A program made the translations under genes and the position numbers. Below, piece by piece: positions 42,066 to 50,725 of a stretch of 64,000 nt of DNA. Every line of letters starts with the position of its first letter. The first letter of the stretch is position 1. The stretch spans positions 1 to 64,000 of the forward strand of contig MPNJ01000005.1 of assembly GCA_002238965.1 (NCBI GenBank), in the 5' to 3' direction. The notes under the pieces are model-generated. The model did no database searches. It was given only the letters and a program-made list of their open reading frames with translations, and was not told the origin of the DNA. The stretch is from Nitrospinae bacterium bin107. GTDB lineage: Bacteria > UBA8248.

Positions 42066-42175
42066 AGAACCACCCAGCGACAAGGAACGGAATTATTTCA
42101 TTTCGAGGACGACTTGCGCCGCTCTGCCGGAGGATTGAGACCGACACCACCCCGCGGCAGGAGTTTCGCGAACGC

Positions 42176-42215
42176 CTCCGGCCAGGGCGGGGTTCATGCC
42201 CGCACCCGGCCGGAG
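42176..42215 (-). terminator. Intercistronic stem-loop between binding protein and permease
   Basis: CTCCGGCC (42176-42183) pairs with GGCCGGAG (42208-42215), with further GC pairing inside. It lies in the leftward transcript after the binding-protein gene. No T-tract follows, so it more likely protects the upstream message or dampens permease expression than ends transcription fully. Confidence 0.45.
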
Positions 42216-42240
42216 CTTCGCTTCGAATTAAAGGTCGTTT

Positions 42241-43755
42241 CTACTTCAGGCCGACCTCTGCGGCTATCAGTTTTCCGTCGGCGCGCGGCTTCCAGTCTAT
42301 CTTCTTGTTCGCGCCGAAGATGCGGAAAGTCTGATACAGCGGAACGATCGGCACTTTCTCGTGGCGCAGAACGCGGGCGATTTCCTGGTATTTCTTCTCC
42401 CGCGCCTTGTTGTCCAGCGTGGAGCGCGCTTCGTTGATCATCCCGTCCACGGCCTTGTCGCGGAATCCGCCGTAGGCCGAACGGCTGCTGATGGCGCCGG
42501 CGAACATGTGCTCCGCGCTGAAGGCCGTGTTCATGCGCGCGAGATAGTACAGGAACGGCTTAACGTTTTTCTTGTACTTGCTGAAGATGATCTTCTTCAT
42601 CGCGCCCCATTCCATCACGCGGACGTTCGCCTTGAGGCCGACTTTCCCCCACTGGCCGGCGATGCCCTCGAGCGCCTCTTTACCCATCATGAAGCGTCCG
42701 CGGGGGATGTACACGTCGAAGGAAAACCCTTTCGCGAATCCGGCCTCGGCGAGCAGCTTCTTCGCCTGGGCGGGGTCGTAGGGATACGGTTTGAGTTCGG
42801 GGTTGAAGCCGAAGCTCGCGGGACCCTGAATGATCGCCACCGACTTGGCGAAGCCCATCATCACGTTCTTGGTGATGGCCTCGCGGTTGATGGCGAGGTT
42901 CATCGCCCTGCGGACCCGGACGTCCATCCATGGCGCGCCTTCTTTGATCACCATCAGGATGTAGTTCGTGCGCGGCGACTGTTTGGCGATGACGTCCGTT
43001 TTGCCGCCCGCCCGGACGCGGTCGCTCAAGGCCGGGGGCAGGTTGTCGATGACGTCCACGTCGCCGGAGATGAGCGCGGATACGCGCGTGGTGGACTCGG
43101 GGATGAACTTGACCACCGCCGTCTTCACCCTGGGCTTTCTCCAGGCGTTGGGGTTAGCCTCGTAGACGACTTCCTGTCCCTTGCGCCATTTTTTCATCAC
43201 GAAGGGCCCGCTGCCCACGGGATTGCGGGAGAGATGTTTCTTGTCGTGTTTCATATAATACTTCGGCGGCACGATGAAGCCGTAGATCGCCAGAAACGGC
43301 GGGAGCATGGGGTCTGGTTTTTTTGTGTGGATCCGGACCGTGTGCTCATCCATCACTTCCAGTTTCGCCATGCTCTTGAAGTAGCGGTACTGCCTCGACT
43401 TCATCTTGGGGTCGAGAATCCTCTCGAAGCTGAACTTTACCGCCTCTGCGTTCACGGGGTCCCCGTTGCTGAACTTCACGCCCTTCCTGATTTTGAACTC
43501 CCACACCTTGGGGCTCACCATCTTGTAGCTCTCGGCGAGCTGGTTCGTCATGGAGCCGTCGGGAGCGCGCGCAAGCAGCGTCTCGAAGACGTTCGGGTGG
43601 TGCATCGAAATCGGAAGGGAACTGAAAGTGTGCGGATCGAACGTCGTCAAAGCGCCGGCCATCCCCAGCACTACCTTCCCCTTGGGCGCCGCCTTCGCTC
43701 CCACGGGGAGCAGCAGCAACGACAGAACAACCATCCAAAGCCATAGCCTCTTCAT
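42241..43755 (-). CDS. Peptide/nickel-type ABC solute-binding protein (SBP_bac_5)
   Basis: A 504-residue periplasmic receptor with a signal peptide (LWLWMVVLSLLLLPVGAKAA). It has the family landmarks VKFSNGDPVNAEAVKFSFER near residue 95, NPVGSGPFVMKKWRKGQEVV, and RRAMNLAINREAITKNVMMG. Ligands of this class are di- and oligopeptides, opines, glutathione or nickel; none can be singled out. First gene of the leftward Dpp-like cluster; an M24 peptidase gene lies upstream, which fits uptake and cleavage of proline-type or N-modified peptides. Confidence 0.92.
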   Translation of the reverse strand: MKRLWLWMVVLSLLLLPVGAKAAPKGKVVLGMAGALTTFDPHTFSSLPISMHHPNVFETLLARAPDGSMTNQLAESYKMVSPKVWEFKIRKGVKFSNGDPVNAEAVKFSFERILDPKMKSRQYRYFKSMAKLEVMDEHTVRIHTKKPDPMLPPFLAIYGFIVPPKYYMKHDKKHLSRNPVGSGPFVMKKWRKGQEVVYEANPNAWRKPRVKTAVVKFIPESTTRVSALISGDVDVIDNLPPALSDRVRAGGKTDVIAKQSPRTNYILMVIKEGAPWMDVRVRRAMNLAINREAITKNVMMGFAKSVAIIQGPASFGFNPELKPYPYDPAQAKKLLAEAGFAKGFSFDVYIPRGRFMMGKEALEGIAGQWGKVGLKANVRVMEWGAMKKIIFSKYKKNVKPFLYYLARMNTAFSAEHMFAGAISSRSAYGGFRDKAVDGMINEARSTLDNKAREKKYQEIARVLRHEKVPIVPLYQTFRIFGANKKIDWKPRADGKLIAAEVGLK

Positions 43756-43793
43756 TTCGTGTTCCTCCTTTTAAATAAGAATCAACCAAGCCG

Positions 43794-44936
43794 TCAGAGA
43801 CAAACCAATTCATCCGTACTCGTGTTCAGTGGTTCATAGCCATCATCCGTCACCAGATAGGTTTCACCCCAGAAAATCTGGCGGTCGGGTCCCAGGTTGA
43901 ACATGGGATGCGTTGTCACCACCATTCCGGGTTCAAGGGCTCCCTCGGATACCGGTGTGATCATGTAATCCGTGAGGTCGAGGCCCGTGAGATGTACCAG
44001 CCCGTAGGGCCACACCTCGTAGCCGTGTTTTTCGAACACGTCGTTCATCGCCGTGACCATGCCGACCATCGGCTTACCCGGCCCAAGATGCTCCAGCGAG
44101 GCGTCGCGCGCCTCTCGCACGACCTGATGGGCGTCGACAAGCCATTTTTCCGCCTCGCCCAGCGCCAGAACCCGTACGATTTGATTCCAGTATCCCTTAA
44201 CGCGCGGGGAAATTTCCAGCAAGACGGCGTCGCCCTGCTTGATGGGCCGATCCGTCTGGGGGATGACGTAGCCCCAGGGCGCTTCGCCGCCGCCGGACAT
44301 GCTCGCCAGGCCCATCATGTTGAAGTTCTCCGTCCCGCCCTCGGGGATGATCGCCCGGTCCATCTCGGCGCGCATGTCGAGTTCCGTCACCCCTTCACGA
44401 ATGAAACCGCAGAGATGATTCCACACCTTATCACCAAGTTGGGCCGCGTGGCGCGACATGGCGACTTCCTCTTCGCTTTGCACCAGGCGCAGCTTCCAGA
44501 CGAGTTCGCCCGCCTCCACCCATTCTTTTGCGTTTACCTGATCCTGAAGCTGCTGGTACCAGGCGACAGGAATGATGGCGAGCGAGGAGATTCCGATCTT
44601 CGTGTTCGATCCTGCGATTTCGTTCAGATGGTTGCATGCCTGCTTCGGAACGGGCGTCATGGCCTCGCAGCGCGTGTCGGATATCCATCCGTTTCTCAGG
44701 GATTCGATTCTCTGGTTCTCCACCCCTACGAACAAAACGGGTTCCCCCTCACGCGGGAAGACCAGTATCTGCTGGCCGGAGAACGAGATAAAATTGCTGA
44801 CGTAGGCGAGATTGCCCGAACGCGGTCCCTGGCGGCCGCTGTTGCCGTAGACGACGAGGATATCCAGACCCTCGCGCTCCATCGCCTCTCTTAGATTCGC
44901 GTGGCGGCGATCACGCTCTTTGGTCGATAAACCCAA
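43794..44936 (-). CDS. M24 family metallopeptidase (Xaa-Pro type), copy 2
   Basis: A 380-residue relative of the peptidase at 36124-37353, with the same two-domain build. The N-terminal part has EGLDILVVYGNSGRQGPRSG and FPREGEPVLFVGVENQ. In the C-terminal domain several usual metal ligands are not canonical: VLLEISPRVKGYWNQIVRVL stands where D...D is expected, and the later HLTGLDLTDY and MVVTTHPMFNL replace parts of the His/Glu set. It may therefore be a non-peptidase (for example creatinase-like) or inactive member. It lies directly upstream of the binding-protein gene in the same direction. Confidence 0.82.
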   Translation of the reverse strand: MGLSTKERDRRHANLREAMEREGLDILVVYGNSGRQGPRSGNLAYVSNFISFSGQQILVFPREGEPVLFVGVENQRIESLRNGWISDTRCEAMTPVPKQACNHLNEIAGSNTKIGISSLAIIPVAWYQQLQDQVNAKEWVEAGELVWKLRLVQSEEEVAMSRHAAQLGDKVWNHLCGFIREGVTELDMRAEMDRAIIPEGGTENFNMMGLASMSGGGEAPWGYVIPQTDRPIKQGDAVLLEISPRVKGYWNQIVRVLALGEAEKWLVDAHQVVREARDASLEHLGPGKPMVGMVTAMNDVFEKHGYEVWPYGLVHLTGLDLTDYMITPVSEGALEPGMVVTTHPMFNLGPDRQIFWGETYLVTDDGYEPLNTSTDELVCL

Positions 44937-44963
44937 CTTTCCTCTCCTTCGTGTTGCGCACCG

Positions 44964-45716
44964 TTAAAAGATCACTTTACCGCCCGATACGGCCATGTTC
45001 ACGCCCGTCACATAGGCGGCTTCATCGCTGCAGAAAAACACCACGGCGCCCGAGACGTCTTCGGAGCGCCCCAGGCGCTTCATCGGAATGGTGTCGATAT
45101 ATTCTCGTTGATAATCATCCGAATGTAGGATGGGCCGCTCCGTTTCGGTGAGGCCGGGGGAAACCATGTTGACCGTGATGCCGCTGGGGCCCATTTCCAC
45201 GGCCAGGTTTTGCGAGAAATACAAGAGAGCGGATTTGACGGACCCGTAGGAATTCGTTCGCGCGCGTTTCTCGCCCAGCACGGTGGACAAGACGTTCACG
45301 ATGCGGCCCCAGCCCCGCTCCCGCATACCCGGCAGCGCCGCCTGGCAGCAATGGAAAGCGCCTTTGAGCATCACCTGAATCTGGGGCTCGTAATCCTCCT
45401 CCCAGCTCATCTCCATGAAGTCTCTGCCCTTCACCAGTTGCCGTGCGTTGTTGACGAGGATATCGACGCGACCCATCTCCTGCCCGCATTCTTCGAACAT
45501 GCGCTCCACTTCGTCATGCCGGCTCACGTCGGCCTGGACGCTGAAGGCGACGCCGCCTCCTTCTTTAATTTCGCTCACTATTTCTTGCGCCGCCGCCTCG
45601 CCTGCGTGGTAATGCACGGCGACAGCGGCGCCTTCGCGCGCCAGTGCGTGGGCGATGGCTTTGCCGATGCCGCGCGTTGCGCCGGTGACGAGCGCGGTGC
45701 GTTCTTTCAGTTTCAT
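44964..45716 (-). CDS. SDR oxidoreductase (FabG-like), copy 1
   Basis: A classical short-chain dehydrogenase of 250 residues. The NAD(P) site is ALVTGATRGIGKAIAHALAR, with the NNAR motif (LVNNARQLV, usually NNAG). The catalytic set is S in NVLSTVLGEK and YGSVK in TNSYGSVKSALL. The tail GVNMAVSGGKVIF replaces the usual DGG. ATG 45716 is chosen because it begins the conserved LKERTALVTG strand. It diverges from the GntR regulator with the 26-bp palindrome between them, so it probably heads the regulated leftward operon. Confidence 0.9.
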   Translation of the reverse strand: MKLKERTALVTGATRGIGKAIAHALAREGAAVAVHYHAGEAAAQEIVSEIKEGGGVAFSVQADVSRHDEVERMFEECGQEMGRVDILVNNARQLVKGRDFMEMSWEEDYEPQIQVMLKGAFHCCQAALPGMRERGWGRIVNVLSTVLGEKRARTNSYGSVKSALLYFSQNLAVEMGPSGITVNMVSPGLTETERPILHSDDYQREYIDTIPMKRLGRSEDVSGAVVFFCSDEAAYVTGVNMAVSGGKVIF

Positions 45717-45823
45717 GCGGCACTCATCCAAAGCGTGAACGAAAAATTATGAACTTTTGCGACCAAAGAAAACAATTCTCGCCCCTGGAACCTTGACGTA
45801 AATAGAGTCAATTAAATCTTGAA

Positions 45824-45849
45824 TAATGGTATTATATTTAATACCATTA
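45824..45849. promoter_or_regulatory. Perfect 26-bp palindromic operator, GntR/UTRA type
   Basis: TAATGGTATTA (45824-45834), TATT, then TAATACCATTA (45839-45849): 11-bp arms with no mismatch. It stands between the divergent SDR gene (start 45716) and the GntR regulator (start 45972). A dimeric GntR/HutC-type repressor would bind such a site and control both. Confidence 0.75.
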
Positions 45850-45971
45850 ATGATCGCAAGTGTTATTTTAGAAAGAGAGCCATTTTCAACGAAGTTGCAA
45901 TATGTGAAACTTGCGCCTTGCTTGAAACTCGAAGCTCATCGGATTACGAGTACCTGGAAAGCGAGGGATGT

Positions 45972-46715
45972 ATGCGGGAACTGTTCGCTGAAAAGCCATT
46001 TTCGAACGAATTCATCCCCTACTACTACCAAATCGCCAATCTCCTGCGCGGCAAAATCGAAAGCGGAGAACTAATCGAGGGAATGAAGCTCCCCAAGGAG
46101 CTGGATCTTTCCAAGCATTTCGGCGTCAGCCGGGTCACCCTGCGTCAGGCACTCGCCATATTGGAGAAAGAAGGGCTCGTGACGCGCGAGCGCCGCAAAG
46201 GCACGTTCGTCAACCACGGGGGCTTGAAATCGAAGATGATTCAGCTCACCGGCGCCGTATGGGAGGAAGACGCCGTTGGCGGGGATATACGGGTCATATC
46301 GATAGAGGAAATGGACGCTTCGTCTCGGTTACAAGAATTTTTCGGCTCAGATGATGGGGAAAGTCTGACCAGGGTCCAGCGCCTGAGGATGGCGGAGGAA
46401 ACCCCCCTTTGCTACGTGATGAATTATCTGCCGCAAAAGCTGGCAAAAGACATTCCGCATGAGGATATCCGCACTCGTAGCATGCTCCACATCCTGAAAA
46501 ATCGACTGCAAATTCGGTTGGGCAAGATACACCAGACGCTCGAAGCCCGTGTCGCGGATAGTGATGTCGCGGACCATCTTTCCATCGGCGTCCTGGCGCC
46601 GGTCTTGTATGTGGAAACCTTCGTCCACAGTAAAAGCGGGGAACCCGTCGAATTTTCCCAGATTTATTACCGCGGAGATCAGCACCGATACAGAGTGGAA
46701 CTCGTAAGCGAGTAG
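45972..46715 (+). CDS. GntR-family (HutC/UTRA) transcriptional regulator
   Basis: A 247-residue regulator. The winged-helix domain has PYYYQIANLLRGKIESGELI, then MKLPKELDLSKHFGVSRVTL with the recognition helix VSRVTLRQALAILEKEGLVT. The UTRA effector-binding domain follows, from about residue 85, with RVQRLRMAEETPLCYVMNYL and EFSQIYYRGDQHRYRVEL. The open frame begins earlier, but ATG 45972, next to GAGGG, gives the normal N-terminus. The upstream part would run through the operator. Effectors of UTRA domains are usually small metabolites of the pathway they control. Confidence 0.92.
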   Translation: MRELFAEKPFSNEFIPYYYQIANLLRGKIESGELIEGMKLPKELDLSKHFGVSRVTLRQALAILEKEGLVTRERRKGTFVNHGGLKSKMIQLTGAVWEEDAVGGDIRVISIEEMDASSRLQEFFGSDDGESLTRVQRLRMAEETPLCYVMNYLPQKLAKDIPHEDIRTRSMLHILKNRLQIRLGKIHQTLEARVADSDVADHLSIGVLAPVLYVETFVHSKSGEPVEFSQIYYRGDQHRYRVELVSE

Positions 46716-46772
46716 CCCCTCGCGTCTCGTGCTGCGCGCTTTTCCAAACTATCGCTGGATGGGAGGGGCAAG

Positions 46773-47684
46773 ATGCCAAAAAAGAAGAGTACGAAAAGAA
46801 CCATCGGCTTCATCGGCCTGGGCCTCATGGGCCAGGCGTTTTCCAAAAACCTCATAGCAGACGGCCATCGCCTCGTGGGAACCGATGTGCTGGCGGGGGC
46901 GAGGCGGAAATTCAAGCGCCTGGGGGGAGAGGCCTTGGAATCGCCCCGAGACGTGGCCGAAGCCGCCGAGGTGGTGTTCATCTCCGTTCCCAATTCCAAG
47001 ATATCCCTTCAGACCGCACGTGGGAAAAACGGCTATCTGGCCTGCGCGCCCGAACTGTCGCCAGAAGTCGTGCTCGACACGACGACGTCGGACCCGGAGG
47101 ATTCGAAAAAACACGCCGAACTGTGCCGGGGAAAGGGAATTCCTTACCTGGACGCCAGCGTAAGCGGCAACAGCGACTACGTGGCGAATCGGGAAGGCTT
47201 GTTTCTCGTGGGCGGGAACAGGAAAGCCTACGAGAAGGTGGCGCCGCTTTTGGAGACGATGCTGTCCGATCAGGTTTACTGCGGACCTTCCGGCTCCGGG
47301 GCCGCGATGAAAGTGGTCGTGAACTACATGACCTCCATGGGGCGTTGCGTCATCGCCGAGGGCCTGCGGCTGGGGATGCGCAGCGGATTCGGGAAAGATT
47401 TTCTGTTCGACACGCTCAAGAGAAGCCGCGCGGGCGACTCAAGCGGGTTCCATGGCCACGGCGGCATCATGGTGCGGGGTCGGTATAGCCGTCCCCGGAG
47501 CACCTTGAACGTCATACGGAAGGACATCGGGCTTGGCCTCAGGCTCGCCAGGAGAAACGGCGCTGTGACGCCGGTAGGCAACGCATGCGCGCCGCTGTAC
47601 AGGGAAGGCGCGCGCGCAGGCAATGGAGAATTGGACAGCGCGGCGGTGTATCTCTCCTATCTGGAGCGGGAAAACAAGAAATAG
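46773..47684 (+). CDS. 3-hydroxyisobutyrate dehydrogenase-like oxidoreductase, copy 1
   Basis: A beta-hydroxyacid dehydrogenase of 303 residues. The NAD(P) site is IGFIGLGLMGQAFSKNLIAD. The substrate motif is LDASVSGNSDYVAN (usually DAPVSGG), and the catalytic lysine is expected in SGAAMKVVVNYMTSMG. Family members oxidise 3-hydroxyisobutyrate, tartronate semialdehyde or similar. The lysine-rich start MPKKKSTKRT is extra. It lies 57 bases after the GntR gene and may be under the same operator. A closer look-alike is at 49823-50725. Confidence 0.9.
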   Translation: MPKKKSTKRTIGFIGLGLMGQAFSKNLIADGHRLVGTDVLAGARRKFKRLGGEALESPRDVAEAAEVVFISVPNSKISLQTARGKNGYLACAPELSPEVVLDTTTSDPEDSKKHAELCRGKGIPYLDASVSGNSDYVANREGLFLVGGNRKAYEKVAPLLETMLSDQVYCGPSGSGAAMKVVVNYMTSMGRCVIAEGLRLGMRSGFGKDFLFDTLKRSRAGDSSGFHGHGGIMVRGRYSRPRSTLNVIRKDIGLGLRLARRNGAVTPVGNACAPLYREGARAGNGELDSAAVYLSYLERENKK

Positions 47685-47751
47685 GGTATCTCACGCGCTC
47701 TTTCTGAATGGATGAGGAGCGAGAGAAGTAAATCAGCAACGGGGGTGAGCC

Positions 47752-48762
47752 TTGCCGGGTGAAGCGGGAGATGTTCAGGTCAAAGAATCCACGCTCGTCG
47801 TGGTGGGCGATATGGAAATCGACCGCCCCGAGCCAAAAAAAACTTTCTCCAAAGTTGCCTCTTATCTGGATGCGGCCGACTTGCGCTTCGGCGGCCTCGA
47901 AGCCTCGATGTCCCATATAGGCGCGCCCGCGACAGGAAAAATCGTGATGCGCCACGACCCGGAGATGATTCAGGGCTATCTCGAAGGCGGCTTCGACGTC
48001 TTGGCGTTTGCCAGCAATCATTGCATGGACTACGGGGTCGAGCCGTTCGTCGAGACGATGGAACTGCTTGAGCGAAACGGAATCGCATATTCGGGAGCGG
48101 GCCGGAACATTCAAGAAGCGCGAACGCCCGCCGTTCTCGAACGAGAAGGCGTGCGATACGGTTTTTTATCTTATGTGCTGGAACTCCCCCTGGGCTGGGG
48201 GGCAGGCCCTAAAAAGCCGGGCGTCGCGCCCATACGTCAGGATGCGCTTTATGGTCCTCCATATGTCAACGAAGAGGAATTAGAGGCGATGATCGCCGAC
48301 ATCGAGCGCACGCGGCCGAGAGTCGATTTTCTTCTGGCCTCGTTCCACTGGGGCGCGAGCCAGAGCCGCACGCTCACGCTTTCCCAGCAGGCGGTGGCGC
48401 ATGCGGCGGTCGAATCCGGTGTGGATGTCGTCGTCGGTCATCATCCCCACATCCTGCAAGGTGTCGAGGTGTATCGCGGGCGGCCAATTTTTTACGCCTT
48501 AGGTAATTTTGTCCTCGATCATGACCACCCGATGTTCAAGCCCACGGCGCGCGAGTCGATTTGTCTGAAGTTGAACCTCAAAGGCGGAGCGCTCAGCCGG
48601 GTAACGATAGCGCCCGTATTGATAGAAGAGGACGGCAGCCCTCGGATTCCGGGACCTGAGGAGCCAAAATCGGCGGAAATTCTGGGTGCCCTCAAAACCC
48701 TTTCGGAAAAGCTGGGTACGCAGCTCGATATATCCGGGAGTGAAGGAATGGTGGCGCTTTGA
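47752..48762 (+). CDS. CapA-family (PGA_cap) metallophosphatase-like protein
   Basis: A 336-residue protein of the poly-gamma-glutamate capsule CapA family. TLVVVGDMEIDRPEP is the first metal motif, LRFGGLEASMSH corresponds to the usual NLE, VLAFASNHCMDYG is the NH motif, and VVVGHHPHILQGVEVYRG gives the GHHPH motif. No signal peptide is present and no capB/capC lies near, so capsule making is unlikely. Stand-alone CapA-like proteins beside catabolic genes are known but unexplained. It starts at TTG 47752 after GGGGGTGAG. The enzyme is probably cytoplasmic. Confidence 0.85.
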   Translation: MPGEAGDVQVKESTLVVVGDMEIDRPEPKKTFSKVASYLDAADLRFGGLEASMSHIGAPATGKIVMRHDPEMIQGYLEGGFDVLAFASNHCMDYGVEPFVETMELLERNGIAYSGAGRNIQEARTPAVLEREGVRYGFLSYVLELPLGWGAGPKKPGVAPIRQDALYGPPYVNEEELEAMIADIERTRPRVDFLLASFHWGASQSRTLTLSQQAVAHAAVESGVDVVVGHHPHILQGVEVYRGRPIFYALGNFVLDHDHPMFKPTARESICLKLNLKGGALSRVTIAPVLIEEDGSPRIPGPEEPKSAEILGALKTLSEKLGTQLDISGSEGMVAL

Positions 48763-48811
48763 CCATGATTTTTTCGCTCTTTTTCGGGCAGAACAGCGCG
48801 GAAAATTCATC

Positions 48812-49555
48812 ATGGAGCTAAAGGGAAAAATATTCGTCATCACGGGCGCGGCCCGGGGGATCGGCGCGGACGCCGCGCGGCGTTTTTCGGGCATGGGCGC
48901 GAAAGTGGCGGCCCTGGACGTGGATGAAGACGGCCTGCGCAGGCTGGAAACCGAAGCGGATGGCGCTATCCTCGGCGTGCGTGCGGACATCTCGAATGAA
49001 AAGGGTGTCGAAAGCGCTTTCGACGCGGCGGTGGCGAGATTCGGCGGCGTGGACATTCTCATAAACTGCGCCGTGATTCGGGGGAACGGCCCTCTGGCGG
49101 AGGTCGAAGAAGCCACGGTCGACCTTGCGCTGGCCGTGGGCCTCAAGGGCAACATCCTGTGCGCGAAGCGCGCGGCGGAGGAGATGAGAAAACGCGGCGG
49201 CGGCGCCATCGTCAACATGTCGAGCTTCTACGCGCACACGCCGGCCAAGGAGCGCGTGGTCTATGTCGCCGTAAAGGGTGGCGTCGAGGGCCTCACGCGC
49301 GCGCTGGCCGTCGAACTCGCGGATTCGAACATCCGTGTGAACGCCATCGCGGCGGGGCCGGTGCTTACGAAGCTCAGAGAAGGGCAGGGAGACGGCGACC
49401 CCGAGAACTTGGCGGAGCGCTACCGCAAATCCCCCATGGGCAGGTTCGGACGGGTCGATGAGGTGCTCGACGCGATGGAGTATCTGGTGACGCCCCGCTC
49501 GTCCTACATGACGGGCCAGGTTCTAGTATTGGATGGCGGTTTGACCATCGTGTGA
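48812..49555 (+). CDS. SDR oxidoreductase (FabG-like), copy 2
   Basis: A classical SDR of 247 residues. FVITGAARGIGADAARRFSG is the NAD site, VDILINCAVIRG replaces the NNAG strand with NCA, and the catalytic residues are S in VNMSSFYAHTP and YVAVK in VVYVAVKGGVEG. The normal GQVLVLDGG tail is present. ATG 48812 begins the MELKGKIFVITG strand and is preferred to the longer frame, which would overlap the CapA-like gene. It is last in the rightward run before the tRNA gene, and may act on the same hydroxyacid as its neighbours. Confidence 0.9.
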   Translation: MELKGKIFVITGAARGIGADAARRFSGMGAKVAALDVDEDGLRRLETEADGAILGVRADISNEKGVESAFDAAVARFGGVDILINCAVIRGNGPLAEVEEATVDLALAVGLKGNILCAKRAAEEMRKRGGGAIVNMSSFYAHTPAKERVVYVAVKGGVEGLTRALAVELADSNIRVNAIAAGPVLTKLREGQGDGDPENLAERYRKSPMGRFGRVDEVLDAMEYLVTPRSSYMTGQVLVLDGGLTIV

Positions 49556-49573
49556 TGTTTCAGGGCGTGAAAA

Positions 49574-49670
49574 TGGCGGGAACGCGTGGGAGTCGAACCC
49601 ACCGACGAAGTGATTAGCCCCGTCCACTGGATTTGAAGTCCAGGCGGCACACCAGCACCGATGCGCTCCC
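49574..49670 (-). tRNA. selC: tRNA-Sec (anticodon TCA)
   Basis: Read on the minus strand, the gene starts GGGAGCGC (49670-49663), which pairs as an 8-bp acceptor stem with GCGTTCCC. The discriminator G and an encoded CCA follow. The anticodon arm is CTGGACTTCAAATCCAG with TCA at 49634-49636. The T arm is GTGGGTTCGACTCCCAC. A long variable arm fills the space between. The 8+5 acceptor-T helix and the CTTCAAA loop are those of bacterial selenocysteine tRNAs. It inserts Sec at UGA codons with SelA, SelB and SelD, none of which is in the window. Confidence 0.92.
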
Positions 49671-49822
49671 AACGAGAGAATACAACGGCTGGGGATGCTT
49701 CTGAAAGCGCCATAAGGGGTTTCGCTCGCGCAAGCGGCCCTGCGGGGGCTGCGACGCTTGTTCTCGGGGCGCGAAAGCACTAAAAGGGAGCGGAATTCAT
49801 CACCACAAAAGGAGAAACGAGA

Positions 49823-50725
49823 ATGTCGCAACGTGTGGGTATCGTGGGCATGGGGCTGATGGGCCAGGCCTTCATCAAGAACATGCGAGAGACGGGCTTC
49901 GAGATGCAGGGCTTCGACGTGGACCCCGCGCGCATGGACGATTTACGTGAAAAAGGCGGACAGCTCGTCGAGACGCCGGCTGAAGCCGCCAGGGGCGTGA
50001 ATTTCGTCATCACCTCCCTGCCCACCAGCGACGTCGCGCGCGAGGCGACTCTGGGTCCCGGCGGCATCGCCGAGGGCGCGAAGGAAGGCCTCTACCTCCT
50101 CGACACGACGACCTCGCGTCCTGAGGACTCGGTTCGCCTCTCCGGCGATTTGGCAGGGCGGGGCATCCGTTTTCTCGATTCCGCCGTGAGCGGGACGAGC
50201 ACGATGGCGGCCGCGAAGGATCTCGTGGTCATCGCGGGCGGTGAGGCGGAGGATTTCGACGCCTGCCGCGCCGTTTTCGCCGGCTTCAGCCGGGCGGCCT
50301 ACCATATGGGTCCGGTGGGTTCGGGCGCGCGGACGAAGCTCGTTATCAACATGATCCTGGCGGGCAACCGGCTCGCCCTGGCGGAGGGGCTCATGCTGGG
50401 CACGAAGGTGGGCCTCGAGATGGACACCCTGTTGGAGGTGCTGAAAGACGGCGCGTGTTCCTCCAAGACCATGATCGACAAGGGCCCCAAGATGATCCAC
50501 GCGGATTACTCGAAACAGGGCCAGGTGAAGACATCCCTCAAGGATTCGCGCCTCATGCTGGAGCAGGGCCAGCTCCACGGCTCGCCCATGCTGATGACGA
50601 ACCTCTGGTCCCAGGTGATGCAGGCGGCGTACGAGAAGGGCTATGCGGAAGAGGATACCGTCGCCTTCTTCGAGGTGCTGCGCGAGATGGGGGGCCTGCC
50701 TTCGAGGATTGTCAATCCCGACTGA
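49823..50725 (+). CDS. 3-hydroxyisobutyrate dehydrogenase-like oxidoreductase, copy 2
   Basis: A 300-residue beta-hydroxyacid dehydrogenase. The NAD(P) site is VGIVGMGLMGQAFIKNMRET, the substrate motif is LDSAVSGTSTMAAAKDLVVI, and the lysine is in GARTKLVINMILAGNRLALA. It shares LGLMGQAF/MGLMGQAF and LLDTTTSRPEDS/LDTTTSDPEDS with copy 1, so they are paralogues. KDSRLMLEQGQLHGSPMLMT near the end is typical of this family. ATG 49823 follows AAAGGAGAAACGAGA at a good distance. Confidence 0.9.
   Translation: MSQRVGIVGMGLMGQAFIKNMRETGFEMQGFDVDPARMDDLREKGGQLVETPAEAARGVNFVITSLPTSDVAREATLGPGGIAEGAKEGLYLLDTTTSRPEDSVRLSGDLAGRGIRFLDSAVSGTSTMAAAKDLVVIAGGEAEDFDACRAVFAGFSRAAYHMGPVGSGARTKLVINMILAGNRLALAEGLMLGTKVGLEMDTLLEVLKDGACSSKTMIDKGPKMIHADYSKQGQVKTSLKDSRLMLEQGQLHGSPMLMTNLWSQVMQAAYEKGYAEEDTVAFFEVLREMGGLPSRIVNPD

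Noticed and set aside
40246-42150. 634-residue version of the DppC-like permease
   Set aside because: The extra N-terminal half lies over the DppB-like gene in another frame and is Arg/Gly-rich; ATG 41151 with ATGA coupling gives the family length.
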